Source: an uncultured Clostridia bacterium (lineage in GTDB: Bacteria; Bacillota; Clostridia; TANB77; CAG-508). Taken from it: 35,872 bases of DNA. Positions 1-7,746 of this stretch are shown here, in pieces. The stretch spans positions 1 to 35,872 of the forward strand of contig CALWZY010000005.1 of the NCBI GenBank assembly GCA_944386155.1, written 5' to 3'. A program made the translations under genes and the position numbers. Within the stretch, counting starts at the first letter, position 1; each line of letters begins with the position of its first letter. The notes beneath the pieces are model-generated. The model ran no database searches, was not told the DNA's origin, and was given only the letters and a program-made list of their open reading frames with translations.

Positions 1-45
1 CTAATCCTCTCTACACATTACTATTTATCAATTAGATATTATCAT

Positions 46-76
46 AAAAGAGAACAACTATCAATTGTTCTCTTTT
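46..76 (-). terminator. Hairpin, probable terminator of the remnant at 89-230
   Basis: A perfect 12-bp inverted repeat (46-57 with 65-76, 7-nt loop) has arms AAAAGAGAACAA and TTGTTCTCTTTT. Read on the minus strand it lies just past the stop codon of the coding remnant that ends at 89. The T-rich arm is part of the stem, so it could act in either direction. Confidence 0.5.
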
Positions 77-88
77 ACGTATTATAAA

Positions 89-230
89 CTATCTTTCTAA
101 TGATCCATCTCGAAACTTATTTGCCAATAAAAGTTCTTTTATAAATTCTTTCTCTAGTTCGAAAATCTATTAATTCTGTTAGATTCTTTATATAATGAAT
201 ATTATCTATAACAATTGAAAATAGAAGGTG
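89..230 (-). pseudogene. 5'-truncated coding remnant, possibly frame-broken
   Basis: On the minus strand an open stretch from 230 reads VIDNIHYIKNLTELIDF and then runs into early stops. If one base is skipped (the C of a CGA codon near 153) it continues as ELEKEFIKELLLANKF and ends RDGSLER at a TAG at 89-91, directly before a terminator-like hairpin. There is no start codon or ribosome site, and a stop lies just upstream at 231-233, so this can only be the 3' end of a lost gene. I do not recognise the family. The join across frames is my inference. It could also be chance open sequence. Confidence 0.3.
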
Positions 231-275
231 TTATAAAATATTTTGCAAATTAATAAGAACTTTTTGAAAAACAAC

Positions 276-308
276 AAAAAAAGATGAAAAAGGTTATCTT
301 TTTCATCT
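276..308 (-). terminator. Terminator of tRNA-Glu
   Basis: A 10-bp perfect stem (282-291 with 299-308) with a 7-nt loop is followed, on the minus strand, by a run of T. It lies immediately after the 3' end of the tRNA gene. Confidence 0.8.
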
Positions 309-310
309 AG

Positions 311-385
311 TGGTGACCCCTACGGGAATCGAACCCATGATTCCACCTTGAGAGGGTGGCGTCTTAACCGCTTGACCAAGGGGCC
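311..385 (-). tRNA. tRNA-Glu (anticodon CTC)
   Basis: The minus strand folds as a complete cloverleaf. The acceptor strands are GGCCCCT and AGGGGTC, the D arm carries GGTCAAGCGGTTAAGA, the anticodon stem is CCACC/GGTGG with loop CTCTCAA (anticodon CTC, codon GAG), and the T arm contains GGTTCGATTCC. CCA is encoded at 311-313. The body closely resembles Bacillus tRNA-Glu. It is a single gene with its own promoter and terminator. A CTC-anticodon tRNA reads the rare GAG codon, so a separate tRNA-Glu(TTC) is expected elsewhere in the genome. Confidence 0.96.
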
Positions 386-402
386 ATAAATGGTACTATC
401 TA

Positions 403-432
403 TTTATACCACAAAACAATAATTTCAGTCAA
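403..432 (-). promoter_or_regulatory. Promoter of tRNA-Glu
   Basis: On the minus strand: TTGACT, 18 bp, TATAAA. It ends about 17 bases before the mature tRNA and sits just past the stop codon of mrnC. Confidence 0.7.
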
Positions 433-440
433 GCAATTTA

Positions 441-860
441 TTAAATATTATCATTATTATCAACTTTTTGTATACACATATCTAAAATTTCTTTTAATCT
501 ATCATCCCTTTTGGTTAAATATAGATACCCTATTAATGCTTCAAAAGCTGTTGAATACATATAATCTGCAGGATCTGCATTTTTAGGTAAATGATGATTC
601 TCAGCATTTCTACCTCTTCTTACAATATCTTTTTCTTCTTCTGTTAATACATCTTCTATACTTTTTAAAATATCTGCTTGTGATTTTGCTTTAACAAACT
701 TAATTGCTTCTATATGTAATCTATGAGGTTTTAATTTTGTCTTATTTATTAAATATGTTCTAACATATAATTCATAAACGCTATCACCAACATATGCCCA
801 TGTTAGTGGTGATAACATTTTTATATCCATCTCTTCTTTTTCTCTATCTATTAATTCCAA
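441..860 (-). CDS. mrnC: Mini-ribonuclease III
   Basis: This 139-residue protein is a lone RNase III catalytic domain without the C-terminal dsRNA-binding domain, which is the defining feature of mini-III. Near residue 18 the motif LTWAYVGDSVYELYVR holds the conserved aspartate of the nuclease signature, and HRLHIEAIKFVKAKSQA plus the EALIGYLYL segment near residue 107 complete the fold. The family matures the ends of 23S rRNA as a homodimer; that role is known from Bacillus, not seen here. The start is a TTG, chosen because AAAGGAG lies 8 bases upstream and no in-frame ATG has a ribosome site. It precedes tRNA-Glu and follows rbgA, another ribosome-assembly gene. Confidence 0.93.
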   Translation of the reverse strand: MELIDREKEEMDIKMLSPLTWAYVGDSVYELYVRTYLINKTKLKPHRLHIEAIKFVKAKSQADILKSIEDVLTEEEKDIVRRGRNAENHHLPKNADPADYMYSTAFEALIGYLYLTKRDDRLKEILDMCIQKVDNNDNI

Positions 861-913
861 ATTATTCTCTCCTTTAAATATATAAGTAGACTAAGATTTA
901 GTCTACTCATATA

Positions 914-1816
914 TTATACCACTTCTAATGTGATTTTTCCAGTTCTTCCGCTTCTAAAATCATCCAAGATAATTCCAGAAACCCTTTCTAAATCAATCTC
1001 TCCTCCAGATATTAAAGCTCCTCTTTTTCTTCCTATCTCGTACATGAATTCTAATGCATAATTATCTTCTTTTCTAAGCTCACTAAACTTTTCTTCAGAT
1101 AATTTATATCTATCCATAAATAATTTTTTATGATTATTTACTAATATTTTAGTTAAATTATATGCCACATCTATTCTATCTAAGATATCATCTTTAATAC
1201 TACCTGTATAAGCAAGCATAAGACCAGTATTCTCATCAAACTTTGGCCATAAAACACCTGGTGTATCTAATAATTCAATCTGATTTCCTATTCTAATCCA
1301 TTGTTTTTGTCTTGTAACACCTGGTCTATTTCCTACTTCCATTGTAGTCTTTTTAGATATTCTATTAATAAATGAAGATTTACCAACATTCGGAATTCCA
1401 AGAATCATAACTCTTATAGTTTTTCTAACTATTCCTTTAGCTTGCATTTTTTCTATATCTTCACTCATTAATTTTTCTATTTCTTTTTCTATTTTATTAA
1501 CACCTTTTCCAGAATTCGAATCAACTGCTAAAGCTGGAATATTTTTTGAATTATAATACTCAATCCATCTTTTATTTTCTATTTCATTAGACAAGTCTGA
1601 TTTGTTTAAAATTACTATTCGTTTTTTATTCCTAATAATATTATCAAAATCAGGATTCCTACTAGATATAGGAATTCTAGCATCTAAAAGTTCTATTACA
1701 ACATCAATTAATCTTAAATCTTCTTGAATTTCTCTTTTAGTTTTTGCCATATGTCCTGGATACCAGTTAATATTAACTTTTGAAGGATTGTTATTTTCTT
1801 TTTTCTTTTCTTTCAC
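914..1816 (-). CDS. rbgA: Ribosome biogenesis GTPase RbgA (YlqF)
   Basis: This is a 300-residue circularly permuted GTPase. The G4 motif NKSD (71-74) and a G5-like segment near 98-105 come before G1 GIPNVGKS (140-147), the G2 threonine (about 168) and G3 DTPG (184-187). The N-terminal INWYPGHMAKTKREI stretch and the C-terminal helical region match RbgA, which promotes late assembly of the 50S subunit. The length is slightly above the usual 280-290 because of a Lys/Asn-rich N-terminus. The start is GTG behind GAGAGG. It lies just upstream of mrnC on the same strand (53-nt gap), so both may be co-transcribed as rRNA/ribosome maturation genes. Confidence 0.95.
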   Translation of the reverse strand: MKEKKKENNNPSKVNINWYPGHMAKTKREIQEDLRLIDVVIELLDARIPISSRNPDFDNIIRNKKRIVILNKSDLSNEIENKRWIEYYNSKNIPALAVDSNSGKGVNKIEKEIEKLMSEDIEKMQAKGIVRKTIRVMILGIPNVGKSSFINRISKKTTMEVGNRPGVTRQKQWIRIGNQIELLDTPGVLWPKFDENTGLMLAYTGSIKDDILDRIDVAYNLTKILVNNHKKLFMDRYKLSEEKFSELRKEDNYALEFMYEIGRKRGALISGGEIDLERVSGIILDDFRSGRTGKITLEVV

Positions 1817-1884
1817 TTTGCCTCTCCCACTTTATATTTTAATGTTATCATTATAACATTTTCTTAGTTTTTTATAAAGATTAT

Positions 1885-3453
1885 TTATTCTATCTCTATT
1901 TCTTCTTTATTTACTAGTTCATCACTTTTTTCATTTCCAATTTCACTAATTGAAGTTTTTATATATTCTTCAAATTCTTGTAGATTTGTAACATCCTTAG
2001 GAGTCACTGTATTAATACCAATTAGTCCTGAATATGTAGGAGATGATTTAATAACTTCTGAAATTTCATTTATAACGTCATCTTTACTTCTTCCTAATTC
2101 AATTTGTATTTTTGCATACTCTATTAAAAAGTCTCCTATATTATTCTTAAAACATATTTCATCATCAAATTCTTCGAATATACCAACATGATATAAAGAA
2201 TCTGTATTATCTATATATTCTATTGGATCTTCAATTCCTGCTTCTGACATTTTAGTAATTATTGCAAGAGTTGAAGGAGAATTAATTACATCTTTCCAAG
2301 ATAGTCCAAGTGTTTCTTTAAATTCTCTAAAACTTTCTTTTTCTATATCATATGATGATGGAGAACTCTCTTTACCATTTAAGGCAACTTCTGCTATCAT
2401 ATCTGCTTTTCCCTCTTCTAGTCCAGCACCAATCATAGAATTATATATATCATATACACTTCCATCTTCTGTTCTTTCTATTACAGCTAATATAGCTTTT
2501 GAGCTAAATATTACATTATCATCTGTAACTGTTTCTGAACAAGCATGTCCTAAAACCTCGTGTAAGAAAACAACTTGTGTAACTCTTTCTGGGTTAACTG
2601 CAACTTCTTTAGTCTCTGGGAAGAAATATGCTTGTGCTGTTGGTACATTTGATTCATTTATTATTTCGTCACTAGTTTTCTCTCTTAATTTCATATTTTT
2701 AATATTGTACAAAAGAACACTAAAATCAGTACCGTCAAATTCCCTATTATTTGATAAATTAGTAATTGCTTCTATAAACCATTCTTCATATCTTCCCGTT
2801 ATGGTTTCATTTGCTTTTATTGCTTCTATTATATCTTCATATGTAGGAATACCTTCTAAACCTACTGCCTTTTTAAACTCATCTACATCTCTACATACTG
2901 TGAAAATTTCTCCGTTTATTGACATACTATTTAATGCATAAATTCCATCAGCCATTTTTTTATAATATCCATTATATCCGTAATACTCTAGTACTTCTTC
3001 ATCTGTCATATCTTCTACTCTTTTTGTCTCTTGACTTACAATTAGATTTTCACTTTGAGAAGTACTATCTACTTCATTAGTATTTCCTAAAGTACATCCT
3101 GATAAAGTTATAGCCATAGCTAAAGAAATAAGTCCTGATTTTGTTAAAATTTTAGGAATAAAACTAACTATCCTTCTTTTAGATAACTTTTCTTCTTTAT
3201 CATTACTTTCTTTTTTATTTTCTCTTTTTCCGCTTCTACCCCAAAAATAATATTTATCTTTAATGTACTTTATTTCAAACAATTTGTTTAATCCTATAAA
3301 CTCTTCAAGTGTAGGATATGTAAGGTCTATATAGTCTTTAGTATCTAATATTTTTAAATAAAATTTTCTATGTTTATTATCTACATAAACATTAAATTTG
3401 TTTTTTTCAAAATTAACTGCTCCTAGCAATCTATATTCTATAGCTTTTTCCAT
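1885..3453 (-). CDS. Lipoprotein-like protein with HExxH metallopeptidase motif
   Basis: I do not recognise the family. From the ATG at 3453 it has 522 residues. Residues 1-95 form a soluble, charged domain. A hydrophobic stretch (about 106-119) ends in a lipobox-like LSGC with Cys120. The rest carries HEVLGH at 298-303 and EEGKAD at 346-351 (ExxAD, as in gluzincin third-ligand motifs), so a zinc peptidase is plausible. This start is preferred over an upstream in-frame ATG because AGGAGG sits 4 bases before it and the upstream codon falls inside the -35 box. A lipobox 100 residues from the N-terminus is odd: either a membrane anchor with a cytoplasmic domain, or not processed as a lipoprotein. 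It is a single-gene transcription unit. Confidence 0.75.
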   Translation of the reverse strand: MEKAIEYRLLGAVNFEKNKFNVYVDNKHRKFYLKILDTKDYIDLTYPTLEEFIGLNKLFEIKYIKDKYYFWGRSGKRENKKESNDKEEKLSKRRIVSFIPKILTKSGLISLAMAITLSGCTLGNTNEVDSTSQSENLIVSQETKRVEDMTDEEVLEYYGYNGYYKKMADGIYALNSMSINGEIFTVCRDVDEFKKAVGLEGIPTYEDIIEAIKANETITGRYEEWFIEAITNLSNNREFDGTDFSVLLYNIKNMKLREKTSDEIINESNVPTAQAYFFPETKEVAVNPERVTQVVFLHEVLGHACSETVTDDNVIFSSKAILAVIERTEDGSVYDIYNSMIGAGLEEGKADMIAEVALNGKESSPSSYDIEKESFREFKETLGLSWKDVINSPSTLAIITKMSEAGIEDPIEYIDNTDSLYHVGIFEEFDDEICFKNNIGDFLIEYAKIQIELGRSKDDVINEISEVIKSSPTYSGLIGINTVTPKDVTNLQEFEEYIKTSISEIGNEKSDELVNKEEIEIE

Positions 3454-3490
3454 AAGACCTCCTTTTATAGAATGTTTTGTTAACATAATT

Positions 3491-3519
3491 ATTCTAGCAT
3501 AAATATGCTTATTTATCAA
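3491..3519 (-). promoter_or_regulatory. Promoter of the HEVLGH protein gene
   Basis: Minus strand: TTGATA, 17 bp, TAGAAT. It lies about 38 bases before the ATG at 3453 and overlaps the rejected upstream start codon. Confidence 0.7.
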
Positions 3520-3547
3520 CCTTTTTTAGATATTAACTGTACTTTAT

Positions 3548-3586
3548 AAAAATAAAAAGAAATCTCTTTTTAAAGAAATTTCTTTT
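3548..3586 (-). terminator. Terminator of the 3601-5860 operon
   Basis: A hairpin with arms AAAAGAAAT (3555-3563) and ATTTCTTTT (3578-3586), extended by inner pairs, is followed on the minus strand by a T-rich tract. It sits just after the stop codon at 3601. Confidence 0.65.
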
Positions 3587-3600
3587 ATTTTTTATTCTAA

Positions 3601-4467
3601 TTATAAACTAACACCTTTGCTTTTACTCTTTTCCTTTAATTTTAACCCTAATAATATTCCTTGATCTACTTCATCTTCTCTCATAGGACATTTAATTTTC
3701 TTTCCTAATATGATATTTTTTTCATCTTTATCTAACTTTCCTAAAAGCTCCTTTTTAAGTCTTTCTAAATATTCTTTAAAATCCATTTGAACCATATTTC
3801 TTGCTGCAATTAATTTCATTCTCTCTTCCATATTTTCAAAATCTAACACATAATTCTCAAAACCTTTTTCTATCATAAAATCTCCGCCATCTAACCTACA
3901 CTCTGAAATTCCTAATTTTTCTTTCTCATCATATAGGCTTACTAAAATAGCTACCATAGAAGAATTAATTATACTTCTTTCATCTTCTGAAAATCTTCTA
4001 TAATGGTATCTTGGCTCTGGAATCCACATTCCCCATTCTGTGGAATTTACTCCTACGCATCTTGCTTGATAATAGTATGGTGTTATATATACCTCTCTTG
4101 ATTTATTATCCTTATCTTGAAAATAATACATAGGATTTATAACATTACTACTTCTGGCACTTAATTGTTTTAAATTTGCAAATTCTCTTTTTCCTATATT
4201 TTTTTCTGCTGCAGGTTGCGTAACTAGTAAAGTGTATTGTCTATTTTCATCAACTGTAAGTACATATACAAGTTGAGTTCTTCCATAATTTATAAATTCT
4301 ATTCTTTTACTTTTTCCATCAAATTCTGGTGCTACTTTACTACGTACTAAATTATTTAAAAATCTATGAATATCTTTCATTTCTTCCAAGCCAATTTGAT
4401 TTGGTAATGTTTCTAAATACCATACTCCATAATTTGGTATACCTAGTGAGTCTTCTCTTTTAATCAT
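3601..4467 (-). CDS. Conserved hypothetical protein, possibly kinase-like fold
   Basis: I do not recognise this 288-residue protein. It has no signal peptide or membrane segment, so it is cytoplasmic. The segments CRLDGGDFMIEKG and YVLDFENME loosely resemble the catalytic and metal-binding loops of aminoglycoside-phosphotransferase-like kinases, but the catalytic HGD is missing, so this is a weak inference. Two starts are possible: an ATG at 4479 behind AAGGA, and the ATG at 4467 with GGAGG 5 bases upstream; I chose the latter. It is the last gene of an operon with a GNAT acetyltransferase and a metallophosphoesterase, followed by a hairpin terminator. Confidence 0.7.
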   Translation of the reverse strand: MIKREDSLGIPNYGVWYLETLPNQIGLEEMKDIHRFLNNLVRSKVAPEFDGKSKRIEFINYGRTQLVYVLTVDENRQYTLLVTQPAAEKNIGKREFANLKQLSARSSNVINPMYYFQDKDNKSREVYITPYYYQARCVGVNSTEWGMWIPEPRYHYRRFSEDERSIINSSMVAILVSLYDEKEKLGISECRLDGGDFMIEKGFENYVLDFENMEERMKLIAARNMVQMDFKEYLERLKKELLGKLDKDEKNIILGKKIKCPMREDEVDQGILLGLKLKEKSKSKGVSL

Positions 4468-4499
4468 TCTCTCCTCCATTTAACATCCTTTTTATTTTT

Positions 4500-5003
4500 C
4501 TATTCTTTTTTATTATCTTTTATTCCTTTACTTTTTTTACTCATTGATATTAATCTTTCAGAATATCCCTTATCTTTATAAAACTTATATGCTTTTTCAT
4601 TATAAGCAAAAACATCTAATAAAATATCTTCACATCCTTCTTTTGCTAAATATTCTTCCATAGCAGATAAAAGAATACTTCCTATTTTTTTCCCTCTTAC
4701 TTCTTTAGATACTATTAGATCAGTAATTTTTCCTCTCTTAGGAGCTTTAAAGTCATATACTTCTTCTTTTTCATTATTAATAATGCCTACTATAAGAGCA
4801 ACAATTTTATCATTTTCTTTATATAATAAAATCTTACCACCCTTTTCTCTTAAATACATTTTCACTATTTTTAAATACTCTTCACCATATTTTTCAGTTA
4901 CAATATTATATCCTTCTTTATCTAAATCCATAATATATGTTTGTAACTCTATAAATAAATCTTTGATATTTTTATCATATTTTTCATTATACTCTACAAG
5001 CAA
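4500..5003 (-). CDS. GNAT-family N-acetyltransferase
   Basis: This 167-residue protein carries the acetyl-CoA-binding motif A as VRGKKIGSILLSAMEEYLA (Q/RxxGxG/A form, with G-K-K-I-G) and the following ILLDVFAYNEKAYKFYKDKGY, typical of GNAT strands 5-6 and the terminal Tyr region. Members transfer an acetyl group to amines of small molecules or proteins; the substrate here cannot be told. The start is TTG (5001-5003) with a strong AGGAGG 6 bases upstream. It is the middle gene of a three-gene operon, 20 nt after the metallophosphoesterase. Confidence 0.88.
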   Translation of the reverse strand: MLVEYNEKYDKNIKDLFIELQTYIMDLDKEGYNIVTEKYGEEYLKIVKMYLREKGGKILLYKENDKIVALIVGIINNEKEEVYDFKAPKRGKITDLIVSKEVRGKKIGSILLSAMEEYLAKEGCEDILLDVFAYNEKAYKFYKDKGYSERLISMSKKSKGIKDNKKE

Positions 5004-5023
5004 ATTTTGCCTCCTATAATTTA

Positions 5024-5860
5024 TTAAATCTTATTTATATCAATTCCTCTTAATTCAAAACTTTTATAAATCTTTTCCATGTTTCTATATTTACCACTTC
5101 TTAATTCTTCTTCATATAAATCTTTTTCAATATTATCTGTATTTTTACTTAATTCCTTTTCAATATCATATGGAACATTTACCATCTCAAATGATATTTT
5201 TTCATTTATATCTTTAGAATCATATTTTCCAGAAAGAATAACATAATTTGCAATAGTAGTATTTTTAACATTTGCATCTTTATCTATATTTCTAAACACA
5301 TCTATTGCATTTCCTACTGAACCTGCATTAATAATTGTCCTATTATAAATTTTTTGCATAAAAGGTGTGTGAATATGTCCGTATACTACAATATCAGCTT
5401 TTTCATTTGAAACAGTATTTTCACTTGGCAAAAATAATGAATATAATCTCTCTAAAGTATCTATATTTCCAATAAAGCCGTTAATCTTTTCTGGTGTTGC
5501 ATGAAAAAGTCTCACTAGTCTACCACTTAAAAAAAATTCAAATGAATATGGTAAACTTTTAAGAAATGCTTTACTTTCGTTTGATAATTTGCTATCTATC
5601 CAATCAATTCTTTTAAGTTCTATTTCAGTCTTTGTCTTTCTATCTATTTTACTTGCAAAATAAACATCACAATTTCCTTTTAAAACTACTTCACAATTAT
5701 CTTTTATTAATTTAACACATTCTTCTTGATGTGTACCTTTTGCAACTATATCACCTAAACAGAAAATTTTATCAATATGCCTTTCTTTAATATCTTTAAA
5801 TACACTGTTTAAAGCTTCTAAATTACCATGTATATCTGAAATAATTGCTATTTTATCCAT
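5024..5860 (-). CDS. Calcineurin-like metallophosphoesterase
   Basis: A 278-residue cytoplasmic phosphoesterase. The metal-binding blocks are present in order: SDIHGN (8-13), GDIVAKG near 37, GNCD near 63, the late HA-T block, and YGHIHTPF near 160. This is the two-metal calcineurin-like fold, close to the YfcE/MJ0936-type subgroup. That family hydrolyses phosphodiesters or nucleotides; the substrate is unknown. The C-terminal 70 residues are a charged extension beyond the core. It is the first gene of the operon, with its own promoter and RBS. Confidence 0.9.
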   Translation of the reverse strand: MDKIAIISDIHGNLEALNSVFKDIKERHIDKIFCLGDIVAKGTHQEECVKLIKDNCEVVLKGNCDVYFASKIDRKTKTEIELKRIDWIDSKLSNESKAFLKSLPYSFEFFLSGRLVRLFHATPEKINGFIGNIDTLERLYSLFLPSENTVSNEKADIVVYGHIHTPFMQKIYNRTIINAGSVGNAIDVFRNIDKDANVKNTTIANYVILSGKYDSKDINEKISFEMVNVPYDIEKELSKNTDNIEKDLYEEELRSGKYRNMEKIYKSFELRGIDINKI

Positions 5861-5921
5861 TTACTTTCTTTTTCCTTTATTTTTATTATTTAAATTTCTT
5901 TAATACTCTAATGTATTGTTT

Positions 5922-5949
5922 ATTATACCATATTTTCTATTGCTTACAA
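5922..5949 (-). promoter_or_regulatory. Promoter of the metallophosphoesterase operon
   Basis: Minus strand: TTGTAA, 16 bp, TATAAT (preceded by GG). It lies between the terminator of the 6019 gene and the start at 5860. Confidence 0.65.
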
Positions 5950-5964
5950 AATTCAAATTTTTAA

Positions 5965-6010
5965 TAAAAAAAACACACTATATACTCTTATTTTAGTATA
6001 TAGCGTGCTT
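5965..6010 (-). terminator. Terminator of the 6019-6489 gene
   Basis: A 15-bp stem (5971-5985 with 5996-6010) is followed on the minus strand by a run of T. Two positions pair as G-U only when read as minus-strand RNA, which supports the direction. Confidence 0.85.
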
Positions 6011-6018
6011 TTTATATA

Positions 6019-6489
6019 TTAAGTTCTATAATTATTTCTATCTGCCCTTTCATCAAACTCTCTATCATAAGCTTTATTTCTGTAAAACCAATCAGTTTTC
6101 TTATCTCCTGATTTTCCAACTCTATTTTTATTAATATACACATCAATTAAATTAAATACTGGAATTCCGACACCGACAAATGAAGCAATAGCTGTAGATG
6201 TCATAGCTACTCCTGTATTTCCATCTAATATTGAAGATATTGTAAATATTAAATCAGATCCAAAATATAGCCAGTACATCATCGCATATATAAATGTTGC
6301 AAGTAAGTTCCTTCTTATCATTAAAATAATACAAGGAACAGATAAAAATAATAGAGCAATCTCTATTCCCATATTAAGTGGTACAAACCCTATATCTATT
6401 TCCATTGAAAAACAATATGCTACTACAAGTCTAAAACCCCAGAACATAATTGTTAAAAAAGTTAGCAAATAACTTATAAAACTTATCAT
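6019..6489 (-). CDS. Small integral membrane protein of unknown function
   Basis: I do not recognise this 156-residue protein. Four hydrophobic segments fill residues 1-120 (about 4-26, 36-58, 64-82 and 95-115). A hydrophilic C-terminal tail rich in charged residues (DWFYRNKAYDREFDERADR) follows, probably in the cytoplasm. It has its own promoter and RBS (AAAGGAG) and a strong terminator, so it is an independent transcription unit. No catalytic motif is visible. Confidence 0.75.
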   Translation of the reverse strand: MISFISYLLTFLTIMFWGFRLVVAYCFSMEIDIGFVPLNMGIEIALLFLSVPCIILMIRRNLLATFIYAMMYWLYFGSDLIFTISSILDGNTGVAMTSTAIASFVGVGIPVFNLIDVYINKNRVGKSGDKKTDWFYRNKAYDREFDERADRNNYRT

Positions 6490-6523
6490 AAAAAATAATC
6501 TCCTTTTGTATAATTATAAATAA

Positions 6524-6552
6524 ATTCTAACACACCGAATATTTAAAATCAA
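6524..6552 (-). promoter_or_regulatory. Promoter of the 6019-6489 gene
   Basis: Minus strand: TTGATT, 17 bp, TAGAAT, about 35 bases before the start codon. Confidence 0.65.
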
Positions 6553-6571
6553 TACAATTAAATCAATAAAA

Positions 6572-6607
6572 AAATAAAAGTCCTAATAAGATAATCTCAT
6601 TAGGAAC
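6572..6607 (-). terminator. Terminator of the DUF1292 gene
   Basis: The stem pairs 6579-6591 with 6595-6607 and has a short loop; one position is G-U only in the minus-strand transcript. An A-rich plus-strand tract (T-rich in the transcript) follows. Confidence 0.8.
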
Positions 6608-6618
6608 TTCTATTTTAA

Positions 6619-6939
6619 TTAGTCTTCATCAACAAAATTAAATTCATCTTTGAATTTTTCTTTAAATATTTCGAATACTTGATTTAATGTTTCTTCATCA
6701 TCAACACTAACATAAGATTCTTCATCTTCATTTTCTGTTTCTTCAACTTTTAATATAACAACTTCACCAAGATCTTCTTCTCCTTCAGCTGTTACAGGTA
6801 ATAATATAACATATTCTTCAGAATCATATTCTACTAAATCTAAGAATTCAAATTGAACTTCTTCACCATTTTCATCATTTAACACGATTATATTATTTAA
6901 GTCTTCGTTTAATTCTAAATCGTCCTTGTTCTCATCCAT
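6619..6939 (-). CDS. DUF1292 family protein (YrzB-like)
   Basis: This 106-residue, very acidic protein has the DUF1292 pattern: a short N-terminus, then IIVLNDENGEEVQFEFLDLVEYDSEEYV read in two parts, a VILLPV strand, and an EEEETLNQVFEIF-like tail. The function is not known. In Firmicutes this family almost always follows ireB and ruvX, as here. It has its own promoter inside the end of ruvX, so it can be expressed both alone and from the upstream transcript. Confidence 0.88.
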   Translation of the reverse strand: MDENKDDLELNEDLNNIIVLNDENGEEVQFEFLDLVEYDSEEYVILLPVTAEGEEDLGEVVILKVEETENEDEESYVSVDDEETLNQVFEIFKEKFKDEFNFVDED

Positions 6940-7017
6940 TTTTTATTTTCTCCTTTCATATTATAAATCTACTTGTTTATTTAAAAATATTAATACCGAT
7001 TTATAATTGCTGTATAT

Positions 7018-7046
7018 AATATATACTAAATTACATATTATTGCAA
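7018..7046 (-). promoter_or_regulatory. Promoter of the DUF1292 gene
   Basis: Minus strand: TTGCAA, 17 bp, TATATT, starting 4 bases past the ruvX stop codon. Confidence 0.65.
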
Positions 7047-7049
7047 CAA

Positions 7050-7479
7050 TTAATTTGATTTTATTTTATTCATATACATTTCTAGTATATAAACAGCAGA
7101 AATTGTATCTACTAAATTTCTTTTATTTTTTGGATTTATATTCAAATCATTCATTGTTCTATGAGCTTCTACAGTAGTTAATCTTTCGTCTATTGTCTCT
7201 ATTTTTATTTTATTATATTTGCATTTTAGCTTATGAATAAATTTATTTGTTACATCCACTCTATCAGAAGATGATCCATTCATATTATATGGCATTCCGA
7301 CTACTATAGTAGATATCTCATATTCTTGCATAATTTCATCTAATCTCTTAAGTAAAATCTTATCATTTCCTTTATGATGTATTGTTTCCAATCCTTGAGC
7401 AGTTATTCCGAAGTGCATCAGATATAGCAAGTCCTACTCTACTATCACCATAATCAATTCCTAAAATTCTTTTTCCCAT
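7050..7479 (-). CDS. ruvX: Holliday junction resolvase RuvX/YqgF, interrupted by a +1 frameshift at CGG
   Basis: Read from the ATG at 7479 the protein begins MGKRILGIDYGDSRVGLAI, the RNase H-like N-terminus of RuvX with its catalytic Asp. After 23 codons the frame meets CGG (7410-7408). If its first base is skipped, translation continues as GITAQGLETIHHKG and runs to 7050, giving 142 residues, the normal family length. VVGMPYNMNGSSSDR, DERLTTVEA and the closing VDTISAVYILEMY block are all intact. Staying in frame gives only RNNCSR-like nonsense and a truncated product. The family resolves recombination intermediates or processes pre-16S rRNA. ireB ends one base before this ATG. Only the extra C is abnormal, and the same lesion occurs in spoVAC and spoVAE. 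Confidence 0.9.
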
Positions 7480-7480
7480 A

Positions 7481-7732
7481 TTATTCAAGTCCTATATAAT
7501 TTTTTAACATTTTTTCTAATAATTCATCTCTTTCTACAGATCTTATTAAGTTTCTTGCATTTTTATGGCTAGTTATATAAGTTGGGTCTCCTGATAAAAT
7601 ATATCCAACTAATTGATTTATAGGATTATATCCTTTTTCTACTAAAGCCTCATAAACTTCTTTCATTATCTCTTGAGTTTTAGCATTATCTTCTTTTTCA
7701 ACACTAAATTTCATTGTCTTATCAAAATCCAT
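7481..7732 (-). CDS. ireB: IreB family regulatory phosphoprotein (UPF0297)
   Basis: This 83-residue protein matches IreB throughout: the Thr-containing N-terminus [27 protein letters not shown], and [17 protein letters not shown]. In Enterococcus, IreB is phosphorylated by the Ser/Thr kinase IreK and influences cell-wall stress responses; its role here is by homology only. It is the classic neighbour of ruvX and DUF1292. It follows the GAF/GGDEF gene by 14 nt, so it is part of the long transcript starting upstream of 12836. Confidence 0.95.
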   Translation of the reverse strand: MDFDKTMKFSVEKEDNAKTQEIMKEVYEALVEKGYNPINQLVGYILSGDPTYITSHKNARNLIRSVERDELLEKMLKNYIGLE

Positions 7733-7746
7733 ATAATATCACTCCT

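Noticed and set aside
3454..3519. Upstream ATG of the HEVLGH protein gene
   Set aside because: It falls in the -35 box of a good promoter and lacks a ribosome site; the ATG at 3453 has AGGAGG.
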